A stretch of DNA of 64,000 nucleotides, taken from assembly GCF_006351965.1 (NCBI RefSeq), contig NZ_CP040932.1, forward strand, positions 186,001-250,000. The letters run 5' to 3'. The notes under the pieces were generated by a model. The model ran no database searches and had not been told where the DNA came from. It worked only from the letters and a program-made list of their open reading frames with translations. Each line of letters opens with the position of its first letter. Position 1 is the stretch's first letter. This document shows positions 16,864-24,890 of the stretch, piece after piece. The DNA comes from Oceanicola sp. D3 (lineage in GTDB: Bacteria > Pseudomonadota > Alphaproteobacteria > Rhodobacterales > Rhodobacteraceae). The translations under genes were made by a program, and so were the position numbers.

Positions 16864-17532
16864 CTAAAAGTCCAGGTCGGCATAATGCGGCGGCGGCGGG
16901 AAGCCCGGCACCTGATCGGCCAGCAGCCCCCGAAAGGCGGGGCGGCTCTTGATCTTGGCGTACCAGTCCTTCACGTTCTCGCTCCGGTTCCAGTCCACAT
17001 CGCTGATGTAGTCGAGCGCACTCAAATGCGCGGCGGCGGCAAAGTCGGCGAGCGTCATCGCATCCCCCGCCAGCCAGCGCCGCTGATCCAGCAGCCAGCT
17101 CATGTAGTCGAGGTGATACTTGATCGCCTTCGCCCCCGCCTTCACGTTGCGGCTTTCCGGGTAGCCCGCGCCAGTGACCTTCTTGTTCACCCGCTCGTAG
17201 AGCAGGTTCGCGGTGACTTCGTGATGAAACTTGTCGTCAAACCACGCGCAAATCCGCCGCACCTCATAGCGCCCCTCGGCATCCTTCGGCATCAGCGGCG
17301 GCTCTGGATTTTTCTCTTCGATGTATTCGCAAATCGGCTGGCTCTCGGCCATCATCACGCCGTTCATCCGCAGCACCGGCACCTTGCCCGCCGGGTTGCG
17401 GCGCAGGAAGTCGGGCTCCTGCTCCCAGTAGCGCTCTTCCACCAGCTCCACCTCAAGCCGTTTCTCGGCCATCACAAGGCGCACCTTCCGGCAGAAGGGC
17501 GACAGCGGCACGTGGTACAGACGGTGGCTCAT
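16864..17532 (-). CDS. Glutathione S-transferase family protein
   Basis: Thioredoxin-like N-terminal domain (residues about 1-80) with YHVPLSPFCRKVRLVMAEK, NPAGKVPVLRMNG and the glutathione-binding MAESQPICEYIEE, followed by an all-alpha C-terminal domain with the N-capping motif MTLADFAAAAHL. Position 14 is cysteine in an SPFC context, so the enzyme may be a Cys-type GST. Substrate unknown. 222 residues, normal length. A clear ATG at 17532. Confidence 0.92.
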   Translation of the reverse strand: MSHRLYHVPLSPFCRKVRLVMAEKRLEVELVEERYWEQEPDFLRRNPAGKVPVLRMNGVMMAESQPICEYIEEKNPEPPLMPKDAEGRYEVRRICAWFDDKFHHEVTANLLYERVNKKVTGAGYPESRNVKAGAKAIKYHLDYMSWLLDQRRWLAGDAMTLADFAAAAHLSALDYISDVDWNRSENVKDWYAKIKSRPAFRGLLADQVPGFPPPPHYADLDF

Positions 17533-17587
17533 GAACTTCCCCGATATTCGTTAATGCCACCGTGATAACGCGGCCACCGGCCAACCT

Positions 17588-18334
17588 TCAATCCTCGAAA
17601 CAGGAAGCCCGTCCATCGGCGGCAATCGTCGCCGCGCCATCGGCAATCCGCACGGCGCGTTTTCGCAGGTTGGCGGTGGGGCGCGAGGCCGAGCGCTGCT
17701 TGGGGTTGGGCAACACACTGGCAAGCAAAGCGCCCTGGAGCGGCGTCAGATCGCGGGGTGCCACACCGAAGTAGTGATAGGCCGCCGCGTCGATACCAAA
17801 GACACCCTCATCAAACTCAGCGATGTTAAGGTAAATCTCCAGCATCCGCCGCTTGCTCCAGACCGCCTCGGCAGCGGGCGTAATCAAGGCCTCCAGCGCC
17901 TTGCGAAGCCAGCTTCGGCCCTGCCACAGAAAAACGTTCTTCACCGTTTGCTGGCTGATCGTCGAAGCGCCCCGCGTGCCGCCGTCTTCCAGCGCGTCGC
18001 GGATCGCGTCCACGTCAAAGCCCCAATGCAGGCAGTAGTTGGCATCCTCGGCAGCCACCACAGCCCGCACTGCAGAGGGGGCCACCTCCTCTATGCCGAT
18101 CCACTGCCGATCCACCTCGCCCAACCGGCGCTTCTCCGACCAGATCGTGTGCGTCGTCGGCGGGTCGATAAAGCTGTAAAGCAGCACAACGAGGAAGGTC
18201 AGCACCACCGGCACCAACATCACCAGCAGCAGCCTGCGCCAAAACCAGCGCCACGCCCGGCGCACCGCTGGCGGTTTCGCCTTCGCCTTCTTGCTCTTTC
18301 CAGAGCGCTTCTTTGCCGTTGCTGCGCGCGCCAT
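17588..18334 (-). CDS. mtgA: Monofunctional peptidoglycan glycosyltransferase
   Basis: Polymerises lipid II glycan strands at the inner membrane (GT51 family). A lysine-rich N-terminus and one transmembrane helix (LLLVMLVPVVLTFLVVLLYSF) precede the GT51 domain with AVVAAEDANYCLHWGFDVDAI (catalytic glutamate in the EDxxF-type motif, here EDANYCLHWGF), GASTISQQTVKNVFLW and KRRMLEIYLNIAEFDEGVFGI. I prefer ATG 18334 (248 residues); a GTG at 18400 would overlap the upstream Hint gene by 26 bp. Neither has a good ribosome site. Confidence 0.92.
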   Translation of the reverse strand: MARAATAKKRSGKSKKAKAKPPAVRRAWRWFWRRLLLVMLVPVVLTFLVVLLYSFIDPPTTHTIWSEKRRLGEVDRQWIGIEEVAPSAVRAVVAAEDANYCLHWGFDVDAIRDALEDGGTRGASTISQQTVKNVFLWQGRSWLRKALEALITPAAEAVWSKRRMLEIYLNIAEFDEGVFGIDAAAYHYFGVAPRDLTPLQGALLASVLPNPKQRSASRPTANLRKRAVRIADGAATIAADGRASCFED

Positions 18335-18374
18335 CCCGTCTGCTATACGCCGCCGCCGCGCCTCAGAAAAGCCG

Positions 18375-19280
18375 TCAGGCAAAAAGCGCGGAAGCGTCAC
18401 GCGCCCGCATCACCGGCCGGCTAACCCGCCCGGGCGCCCGCCCTACCCATTCGGGGAAGAGCGCGGCAAGCTCCGCCCTGGTCTCGCTGTCCGCGCTGGC
18501 AAACTCGCCGCCCGGGTCAAAACTCTCGGTTGGCACGCCCTCGGCCTCGATGATCTCATGGCCCTCAAACATCAGGTGCAGATAGGTCACCTCGCGGCAG
18601 GGCATCAGGTGCACGCCGTCATGGCCAAGCAGGCTCTTGGCCGCCACCAGCACCTCATCCTCGCCAAAATACATCTGCGCCCGCCAGCCCTCGATCAAGA
18701 TCCGATGCTGCTGCGACACAACCAGATCGCGCGTGTTGCCCAGCGTTCCGGCTGCAATGCGCACCGGCGCAAAGGCACCCGCCCCACCAATCCGCCGCTG
18801 GCCGACCCAGACAAGCGGTTGCAGGCCCTTGTCGCGCGTCATCACCAGATCGCCTGCCTCAAGCTCTTCTGCCGGGCGAAACCCGCCCTCGCAGGCAATC
18901 AGCGTGCCCGGCGTAAAGCAGGGCGGCCCGAGGTCATCCACATCCAACGGACCCTGCCCGTTTACCCATGTGGAACTCACAAAGGTGCCGTTCGCCAGCG
19001 TCTGCCCGTCCGTCGGGGTAAAGACTCGCCCGCCATCTGCGAGGTAAAAGGTAATCCCGGTGTAGGTTACATTGCCAACCCCGGCGACGTTGATCGTTAC
19101 CGTATCGCCCGGGTAGGAGTTGGTTACATCGCTCCCGTTCACGCTGTCGCCGTTAAAACGGTCAACATCGCCATCGCCGTTGTTGTCGACGAGGTCCATC
19201 ATCTCCCAGTCAACCTCGGCGCCCACAGAGGGCGGATTGGCCGGGTCAAAAGTATAAAATTGGTCGGTATACGTCGGCAT
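18375..19280 (-). CDS. Hint-domain (Hedgehog/intein-type) protein
   Basis: 301 residues. The first 120 contain a calcium-loop-like DNNGDGDVDRFNGD (about residues 32-45) and a beta-rich region. A Hint domain begins at Cys121 (CFTPGTLIACEGGFRPAEEL) and includes the conserved VVSQQHRILIEG (residues 187-198) and HLMFEGHEIIEAEG. There is no terminal His-Asn plus downstream nucleophile, so protein splicing is unlikely; N-S acyl shift and cleavage at Cys121 are possible. Start ATG 19280 has GGAAGCAG upstream. Such proteins are common in roseobacters; function unknown. Possibly secreted. Confidence 0.85.
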   Translation of the reverse strand: MPTYTDQFYTFDPANPPSVGAEVDWEMMDLVDNNGDGDVDRFNGDSVNGSDVTNSYPGDTVTINVAGVGNVTYTGITFYLADGGRVFTPTDGQTLANGTFVSSTWVNGQGPLDVDDLGPPCFTPGTLIACEGGFRPAEELEAGDLVMTRDKGLQPLVWVGQRRIGGAGAFAPVRIAAGTLGNTRDLVVSQQHRILIEGWRAQMYFGEDEVLVAAKSLLGHDGVHLMPCREVTYLHLMFEGHEIIEAEGVPTESFDPGGEFASADSETRAELAALFPEWVGRAPGRVSRPVMRARDASALFA

Positions 19281-19400
19281 CTCTGCTTCCACATGGATAC
19301 CCGCCCCCACGGCGGTAACAGGATGAATATGGCAGCCAAAAAGGGCAGGGCGAGGGTAAGAACAGGGCGTTTCCGCCGCAATTGACCGAGCCCCCACACC

Positions 19401-19429
19401 AACGAAAAGGGGCAGCCAATGGCCGCCCC
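19401..19429 (-). terminator. Rho-independent terminator of gltB
   Basis: On the minus strand, 30 bp beyond the gltB stop: a GC-rich stem (GGGGC plus GGC arms with one mismatch, loop ATT on the complementary strand) directly followed by TTTTCGTT. A textbook stem plus U-run. Confidence 0.8.
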
Positions 19430-19458
19430 GATCTCGTCTTATCTGATAAAAACAGGCT

Positions 19459-22400
19459 CTATTCCGCCGGAACAGCACCTTCTTCCAAGGAAAGCGGATG
19501 GCTGAGATTGGCCAGCATCTCCTTGGGGCAAATCTGCACGAAGTGCGGCAACTCGCTCTCCCAATGCTGGAGGATCGACTCGGCCCTCCGGCTCTTGGTT
19601 TCCTTCAGGTGGTTGGTCACCAGCTCATGAAGCTGCCGCTCCCAATGGTCCACCGTCACCGGATTGGTCACCAGCGTCTCCATGTTCATCATGTCGTGCG
19701 CCTTGCCTTCCGGGTCGTAAAGATAGGCCATGCCGCCCGTCATCCCGGCACCAAAGTTGGCTCCGATGCTGCCGAGGATCACGGCCACGCCGCCGGTCAT
19801 GTATTCACACCCGTTCGAGCCGCAGCCCTCGATCACCGTCTTGGCGCCCGAGTTACGCACCGCAAAGCGCTCGCCCGCCCGCCCGGCGGCATACAGATAG
19901 CCGTCGGTCGCGCCATAGAGCACCGTGTTGCCGATGATCGTGTTCTCGCTGGCTTCCAGCGGGCTGCTCATCGTCGGGCGCACCACAATCGTGCCCCCGC
20001 TCAGGCCCTTGCCCACGTAGTCGTTGGCGTCGCCCGCCACCTCCAGCTTGAGGCCAGGAGCGGCAAAGGCACCAAGCGATTGCCCGGCAGAGCCAGAGAG
20101 CTTCACCGTCAGGTGGTCCGGCAGGAAGGCGTTGCGCATGCCAAAGTTCTGCACGATGTGGCTCGACGTGCGCGTACCCACCGTCCGATGCGTGTTCTGC
20201 ACCGCATATTGCAGCTGCATCTTTTCGCCGTCCCGCAGGAAGCGCTTGGCATCCTGCACGATCTGCGCATCCAGCGTATCGGGCACCGGGTTACGCGGGC
20301 GTTCCTGAGTGTAATCCACCTTGTCCGCACCATCGACGCAGATCAGCAGCGGGTTCAGGTCAAGATCATCCAGATGCGCCGAACCACGGCTGACCTGCCC
20401 GAGCAGATCGGCCCGGCCAATCACCTCGGCCAGCGACCGCGCACCGATGGAGGCCAGAATCTCCCGAACCTCCTGCGCGTAGAAGGTGATGAGGTTCACC
20501 ACCTTGTCGGCATTGCCGGTGAACTTCTCACGCAGGTCATCGCGCTGGGTGCACACGCCAACCGGGCAGGTGTTGCTCTGGCACTGGCGCACCATGATGC
20601 AGCCCATGGCGATCAGCGCAGCGGTGCCGATGCCATACTCCTCGGCCCCCATCATCGCGGCCATCACGATGTCACGGCCCGTGCGCAGCCCGCCATCGGT
20701 CCGCAGGGTGATGCGGCTCCGCAGGTTGTTCAGGCTCAGCACCTGATGCGCCTCCGTCAGCCCCATCTCCCAAGGCAGGCCAGCGTATTTGATCGAGGTC
20801 GCCGGAGAGGCCCCCGTGCCGCCATTGTGCCCCGAGATCAGGATGTTGTCGGCCTTGGCCTTCGCCACACCCGCCGCAATCGTGCCCACACCGGAGGAGG
20901 CAACAAGCTTCACCGTCACCTTCACCGTCGGGTTGATCTGCTTGAGGTCGTAGATCAGCTGCGCGAGGTCTTCGATCGAGTAGATATCGTGGTGCGGCGG
21001 CGGCGAAATCAGCGTCACCCCCTTGGTCGAGTGCCGCAGCCGGGCGATCAGGTCGGTGACCTTCATGCCGGGCAGCTGGCCACCCTCGCCGGGCTTTGCC
21101 CCCTGCGCCACCTTGATTTCAAGCTCTTCGCAGTGGTTCAGGTACTCCGCCGTCACGCCAAAGCGCCCCGAAGCCACCTGCTTGATCTTCGCACTCGGGT
21201 TGTCGCCATTCGGTTCAGGCACAAAATGCGCCGGATCCTCACCGCCCTCGCCCGAGTCACTCTTCGCGCCAATCCGGTTCATCGCCACGTTCAGCGTCTT
21301 ATGCGCCTCAGGGCTCAGCGCCCCGAGAGACATCCCGGGCGTCACGAAGCGCTTGCGGATGGCTGTTACGCTCTCCACCTGCTCCACCGGAATCGCCTCG
21401 CCCAGCGGCTTGATCGCCAGCAGGTCGCGCAGGTGGATCGGCGGGTTGGCCTGCATCTTGGCGCTATACTGCTTCCAGATCTCAAACGAGCCCCGGTCAC
21501 AGGCGCTTTGCAGCAGGTGCATGCTCGACGCCTCCCACGCATGGGTCTCGCCCGAGCGCCGCGCCTTGTAGATGCCGCCCACCGGCAGCACCGGCGTTGC
21601 GCCCTTCAGCCAGCCCGCGGCATGGATCTCTTCGGCCTTCTTCTGAATGCCGGGCACACCGATGCCGCTGATGCGCGAGGTCATGCCGGGGAAGAATTCC
21701 GCCACCATCGCCCGGCTCAGGCCTACGGCCTCAAAGTTCAAGCCGCCGCGATAAGACGAGATCACCGAAATCCCCATCTTCGACATGATCTTCAGCAGGC
21801 CCTGATCAATCGCCTCGCGGTATTTCTTCACCGCATCCGTCAGGCTCATGTCGAGCAGGCCCCGCTCGATCCGGTCGGCCAGCGAATCCTCGGCCAGATA
21901 GGCGTTCACAATCGTCGCGCCACAGCCGATGAGCACCGCAAAGTAGTGCGGATCAAGGCACTCCGCCGAGCGCACCCCAAGCGAACAGAAGGTCCGCAGC
22001 CCCTTGGCCGTCAGCCCGCTGTGTACGGCGCTGGTGGCAAGGATCATCGGCATGGCAATCTTGTCTTCGTCCGAATGCTGATCGGTCAGCACGATATGCC
22101 CGGCGCCCGAGCGCACCGCATCCTGCGCCTCAGCCCGGATCCGCGCCAGCCCCTCTTGCAAGGCATTCGGCCCGCCATCACGCGGGAAGGTGCAATCAAT
22201 CTCGCACATCTCCGCATTGAAGTGCTTCACCAGCTCTTCAAACTGCGCATTGGCCACAAACGGGCTTTCCAGCACGATAATCTCGGTCTGGCTGCTGTCT
22301 TCATCCAGCACGTTCTTCAGGTTGCCGAAGCGCGTCTTCAGGCTCATCACCCGATACTCACGCAAGCTGTCGATCGGCGGGTTCGTCACCTGGCTGAAGT

Positions 22401-24000
22401 TCTGGCGGAAGAAGTGGCTCAGCGGGCGATACTTCTTGGACAGCACCGCAGAGGGCGTGTCATCGCCCATGCTGGCAATCATCTCCTTGCCGTCCTCGGC
22501 CATCGGCGCGAGCACCTGCTCAAGGTCTTCAATCGAATAGCCCGCCGCGATCTGCCGCTTGCGCAGCTGGTCGCCGGCAAACAGCGTCTTCTCCGGAATG
22601 TCGATCATCGCCTCATCGAGGTCATTGATCTTGCTCACCCAATCGCCAAACGGCAGCGCACGGGCGAGCTTGTCCTTGATCTCCACATCGTGGAACAGCA
22701 GGCCCTTCTTGGTGTCCACGGCAATCATTTGCCCCGGCCCAAGCGCGCCCTTTTCGCGCACGACAGACTCGTCAATCGTCACCATCCCGGCCTCGGAGCC
22801 TGCAATCAGCAGCCCGTCGCCGGTAACAACATAGCGCATCGGCCGCAGCCCGTTCCGGTCAAGCCCGGCGCACACCCAGCGGCCATCGGTCATCGCCAGC
22901 GCGGCGGGGCCGTCCCACGGCTCCATCACCGAGTTGCAGTAGCTGTACATGTCGCGCCACGCCTCGGGCAGCTCAACCGCTTGCTTGCTCCAGCTTTCGG
23001 GCACCAGCATCGTCTTGGCCATCGGCGCGCTCCGCCCGGCCCGCACCAGCACCTCGAAAACCGCATCAAGCGCAGCGGAGTCAGAGGCCCCCTGCGGGCA
23101 GATCGGCTTGATGTCTTCCGCCATGTCCCCGAACGTGGCCGAGGCCATGCGGATCTCGTGGCTCTTCATCCAGTTCAGGTTGCCCTTGATGGTGTTGATC
23201 TCACCGTTATGCGCCAGCATGCGGAACGGCTGAGCCAGCCACCACTGCGGGAAGGTGTTGGTGCTGTAACGCTGGTGATAGATCGCAAAGGTGCTCTCAA
23301 AGCGCTCGTCCATCAGGTCGGGATAAAACTCTGCCACCTGCTCGGCCAGCATCATGCCCTTGTAAATGATGCTGCGGCAGCTCAGCGAGCAAACGTAGAA
23401 CGCCGGCAGGCTCGCCGCCTGCGCCGCCTTCTCGATCCGACGGCGAATAACGTACAGCTCGCGCTCAAACGTCTCTTCATCCACATCCTTGATGTTCGAA
23501 ATCAGGATCTGCTCGATCTCGGGGCGCGTCGCATTGGCCTTCTCGCCAAGGCAGGTGATGTCCACCGGCACGTGCCGCCAGCCGTAAATGTAGTAGCCCA
23601 TCCGAAGCACCTCGGCCTCAACGATGGTCCGCGCCCGCTCTTGCGCGCCAAAATCTGTGCGCGGCAAAAACACCTGTCCAACGGCAATCAGCTTGTTCTT
23701 GTCCGGCAGGTGCCCGGTGCGCTCGATCTGGTCGTAAAAGAAGTTCACCGGAATCTGCACATGGATGCCCGCGCCATCGCCCGTCATGCCATCGGCATCC
23801 ACCGCGCCGCGGTGCCAGATCGCTTTCAGCGCCTCGATCCCGTTTTCCACCACCTGGCGGCTCGGTTTTCCGTCGATCGAAACAACCAGCCCGACCCCGC
23901 AAGAGCTTTTCTCTTCGCTCTCGTGATACATGCCATTTTCGCTGAGCCACTCGCGTTGCTGCACGTGTTCCGCAGCCCAGGCCTCATCATACTTGGTCAT
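19459..24000 (-). CDS. gltB: Glutamate synthase (NADPH) large subunit
   Basis: Transfers the amide of glutamine to 2-oxoglutarate, giving two glutamates. About 1513 residues. Order of domains: a 33-residue propeptide before Cys34 (SSCGVGLVVSIDGKPS, the N-terminal nucleophile of the glutaminase), a central domain, the FMN/synthase domain (EELEIKVAQGAKPGEGGQLPG, SGHNGGTGASPATSIKYAG), the [3Fe-4S] segment (MVRQCQSNTCPVGVCTQ) and the C-terminal GXGXG beta-helix. I chose ATG 24000 because GGAGA lies 6 bp upstream; a GTG at 24015 is less likely. It is 11 bp downstream of a periplasmic protein gene rather than of gltD. Confidence 0.97.
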   Translation of the reverse strand: MTKYDEAWAAEHVQQREWLSENGMYHESEEKSSCGVGLVVSIDGKPSRQVVENGIEALKAIWHRGAVDADGMTGDGAGIHVQIPVNFFYDQIERTGHLPDKNKLIAVGQVFLPRTDFGAQERARTIVEAEVLRMGYYIYGWRHVPVDITCLGEKANATRPEIEQILISNIKDVDEETFERELYVIRRRIEKAAQAASLPAFYVCSLSCRSIIYKGMMLAEQVAEFYPDLMDERFESTFAIYHQRYSTNTFPQWWLAQPFRMLAHNGEINTIKGNLNWMKSHEIRMASATFGDMAEDIKPICPQGASDSAALDAVFEVLVRAGRSAPMAKTMLVPESWSKQAVELPEAWRDMYSYCNSVMEPWDGPAALAMTDGRWVCAGLDRNGLRPMRYVVTGDGLLIAGSEAGMVTIDESVVREKGALGPGQMIAVDTKKGLLFHDVEIKDKLARALPFGDWVSKINDLDEAMIDIPEKTLFAGDQLRKRQIAAGYSIEDLEQVLAPMAEDGKEMIASMGDDTPSAVLSKKYRPLSHFFRQNFSQVTNPPIDSLREYRVMSLKTRFGNLKNVLDEDSSQTEIIVLESPFVANAQFEELVKHFNAEMCEIDCTFPRDGGPNALQEGLARIRAEAQDAVRSGAGHIVLTDQHSDEDKIAMPMILATSAVHSGLTAKGLRTFCSLGVRSAECLDPHYFAVLIGCGATIVNAYLAEDSLADRIERGLLDMSLTDAVKKYREAIDQGLLKIMSKMGISVISSYRGGLNFEAVGLSRAMVAEFFPGMTSRISGIGVPGIQKKAEEIHAAGWLKGATPVLPVGGIYKARRSGETHAWEASSMHLLQSACDRGSFEIWKQYSAKMQANPPIHLRDLLAIKPLGEAIPVEQVESVTAIRKRFVTPGMSLGALSPEAHKTLNVAMNRIGAKSDSGEGGEDPAHFVPEPNGDNPSAKIKQVASGRFGVTAEYLNHCEELEIKVAQGAKPGEGGQLPGMKVTDLIARLRHSTKGVTLISPPPHHDIYSIEDLAQLIYDLKQINPTVKVTVKLVASSGVGTIAAGVAKAKADNILISGHNGGTGASPATSIKYAGLPWEMGLTEAHQVLSLNNLRSRITLRTDGGLRTGRDIVMAAMMGAEEYGIGTAALIAMGCIMVRQCQSNTCPVGVCTQRDDLREKFTGNADKVVNLITFYAQEVREILASIGARSLAEVIGRADLLGQVSRGSAHLDDLDLNPLLICVDGADKVDYTQERPRNPVPDTLDAQIVQDAKRFLRDGEKMQLQYAVQNTHRTVGTRTSSHIVQNFGMRNAFLPDHLTVKLSGSAGQSLGAFAAPGLKLEVAGDANDYVGKGLSGGTIVVRPTMSSPLEASENTIIGNTVLYGATDGYLYAAGRAGERFAVRNSGAKTVIEGCGSNGCEYMTGGVAVILGSIGANFGAGMTGGMAYLYDPEGKAHDMMNMETLVTNPVTVDHWERQLHELVTNHLKETKSRRAESILQHWESELPHFVQICPKEMLANLSHPLSLEEGAVPAE

Positions 24001-24011
24001 GGTGGTCTCCT

Positions 24012-24722
24012 TCACTGGCTCACAGGCGGCAAGAGGCTCGCCTGCAGCGCGTTACATCCGTAGCGGGGTCGAAAATCGTCAAACCCCTTTTCGCCGGGAA
24101 AGATGAACTCCCGCGGCGTGTTATCTTCCTGCCAGCGCTCCGCGCCGTCGAAGTAGCTCTCCTGCCCAAGCATGAAGAGCCGCTCGTCTTCAAAAACGTA
24201 TTGCTTGCCCTCGGCGGCAAAGATCAGCTCGCCGGTCTCGTCGCGGGTCTCGGAGGAAACGTTGACGGTTTTCAGCGTCACCCCGTCAATCACCTCGGTC
24301 TTGCCGGTGGCCACATCGCGGCCACGGGTGTTGAGCTTCATCACCTCGTCGCCGGTCTGCTCGATGGTGGTAAAGTCATAGCTGTCCTGCCCCGTTTCCA
24401 GCAGCTCAGAAATGCTGATCGGGTCGGGGCCCGGCTCATAAAGCCGCTCGGTGGTGCCGGTGTTGAAGTAGAAGGCATCCACCCACTGAAACTCGCGGTC
24501 ATAGACATGCAGGCTCGAAGGCCCGTCGATGTCGTGAGACACCTCCCAAGTGGTGCCCTCGGGAGCATCTTCGCAGCGCCAGTAGTGAGACACGGTGCAC
24601 GCCCGGGTGTGAACCGTCAAAAACCCCGCGCAGCCCTCGGGCGGGCTGGTCGATTGCGCCACAGCACTGCCCGCCGCAAATGCAGCGAGGGTGAGAGGCA
24701 GGAGTGTCGCAATGATCTTCAC
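24012..24722 (-). CDS. Exported protein of unknown function encoded between gltD and gltB
   Basis: 236 residues with a signal peptide (LLPLTLAAFAAGSAVAQ). The mature part has four cysteines near the ends (GCAGFLTVHTRACTVSHYWRCED; RYGCNALQ), suggesting disulfide bonds in the periplasm, and beta-rich segments (VSHDIDGPSSLHVYDREFQWVDAFYFN). I do not recognise a family. Only 11 bp separate it from gltB, so it is almost certainly the first gene of the gltB message. The region upstream (24723-24890) carries two palindromes and a four-copy phased array. Confidence 0.85.
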   Translation of the reverse strand: MKIIATLLPLTLAAFAAGSAVAQSTSPPEGCAGFLTVHTRACTVSHYWRCEDAPEGTTWEVSHDIDGPSSLHVYDREFQWVDAFYFNTGTTERLYEPGPDPISISELLETGQDSYDFTTIEQTGDEVMKLNTRGRDVATGKTEVIDGVTLKTVNVSSETRDETGELIFAAEGKQYVFEDERLFMLGQESYFDGAERWQEDNTPREFIFPGEKGFDDFRPRYGCNALQASLLPPVSQ

Positions 24723-24748
24723 AGGGTCTTAACTCTTTCGCGGCTCTG

Positions 24749-24765
24749 GGTCAGCTTGGCTGACC
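24749..24765. promoter_or_regulatory. Perfect 7-3-7 palindrome, site B
   Basis: GGTCAGC-TTG-GCTGACC, centred 35 bp upstream of the start codon of the exported protein gene. It is the most symmetrical copy of the GTCANC-N3-GCTGAC motif. Confidence 0.6.
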
Positions 24766-24797
24766 TTTGGGGGTGTGGAGGGGTGGCAAGGCGTTGC

Positions 24798-24812
24798 GTC
24801 ACCAAGGCTGAC
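24798..24812. promoter_or_regulatory. Palindromic operator candidate, site C
   Basis: GTCACC-AAG-GCTGAC, centred 48 bp from site B. The reverse complement includes GCCTTGGTGA, a 10-mer also found just beyond the second phased array (47087-47096). Confidence 0.5.
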
Positions 24813-24824
24813 CTTTAACACTTG

Positions 24825-24870
24825 TCGTGTGCATGGCCTGTGCATCACTTGTGCATCAGTTGTGCCTGTG
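24825..24870 (-). repeat. Phased 11-bp repeat array 1 (four 9-mers, 2-nt spacers)
   Basis: On the minus strand: ACAGGCACA, TGATGCACA, TGATGCACA and CCATGCACA, with 2-nt spacers AC, AG and GG, followed by CGA. The period is exactly 11 bp. The array lies between the gltD stop (24891) and the exported protein gene, ending about 100 bp before that gene's start. It aligns without gaps to array 2 at 47031-47076. It could be a binding site for an OmpR/PhoB-type regulator or for DnaA-like 9-mer recognition. Confidence 0.75.
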
Positions 24871-24890
24871 ACCTTTTGCCTTTTCGCCCC

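Noticed and set aside
19498-24063. A 1521-codon open frame on the plus strand across gltB
   Set aside because: It is the antisense shadow of the well-conserved gltB in GC-rich DNA; the product is rich in His/Arg/Gln with no family motif.
24825-24870. A CRISPR array
   Set aside because: The repeat unit is 11 bp with 2-nt spacers, far too short; no cas genes are present.
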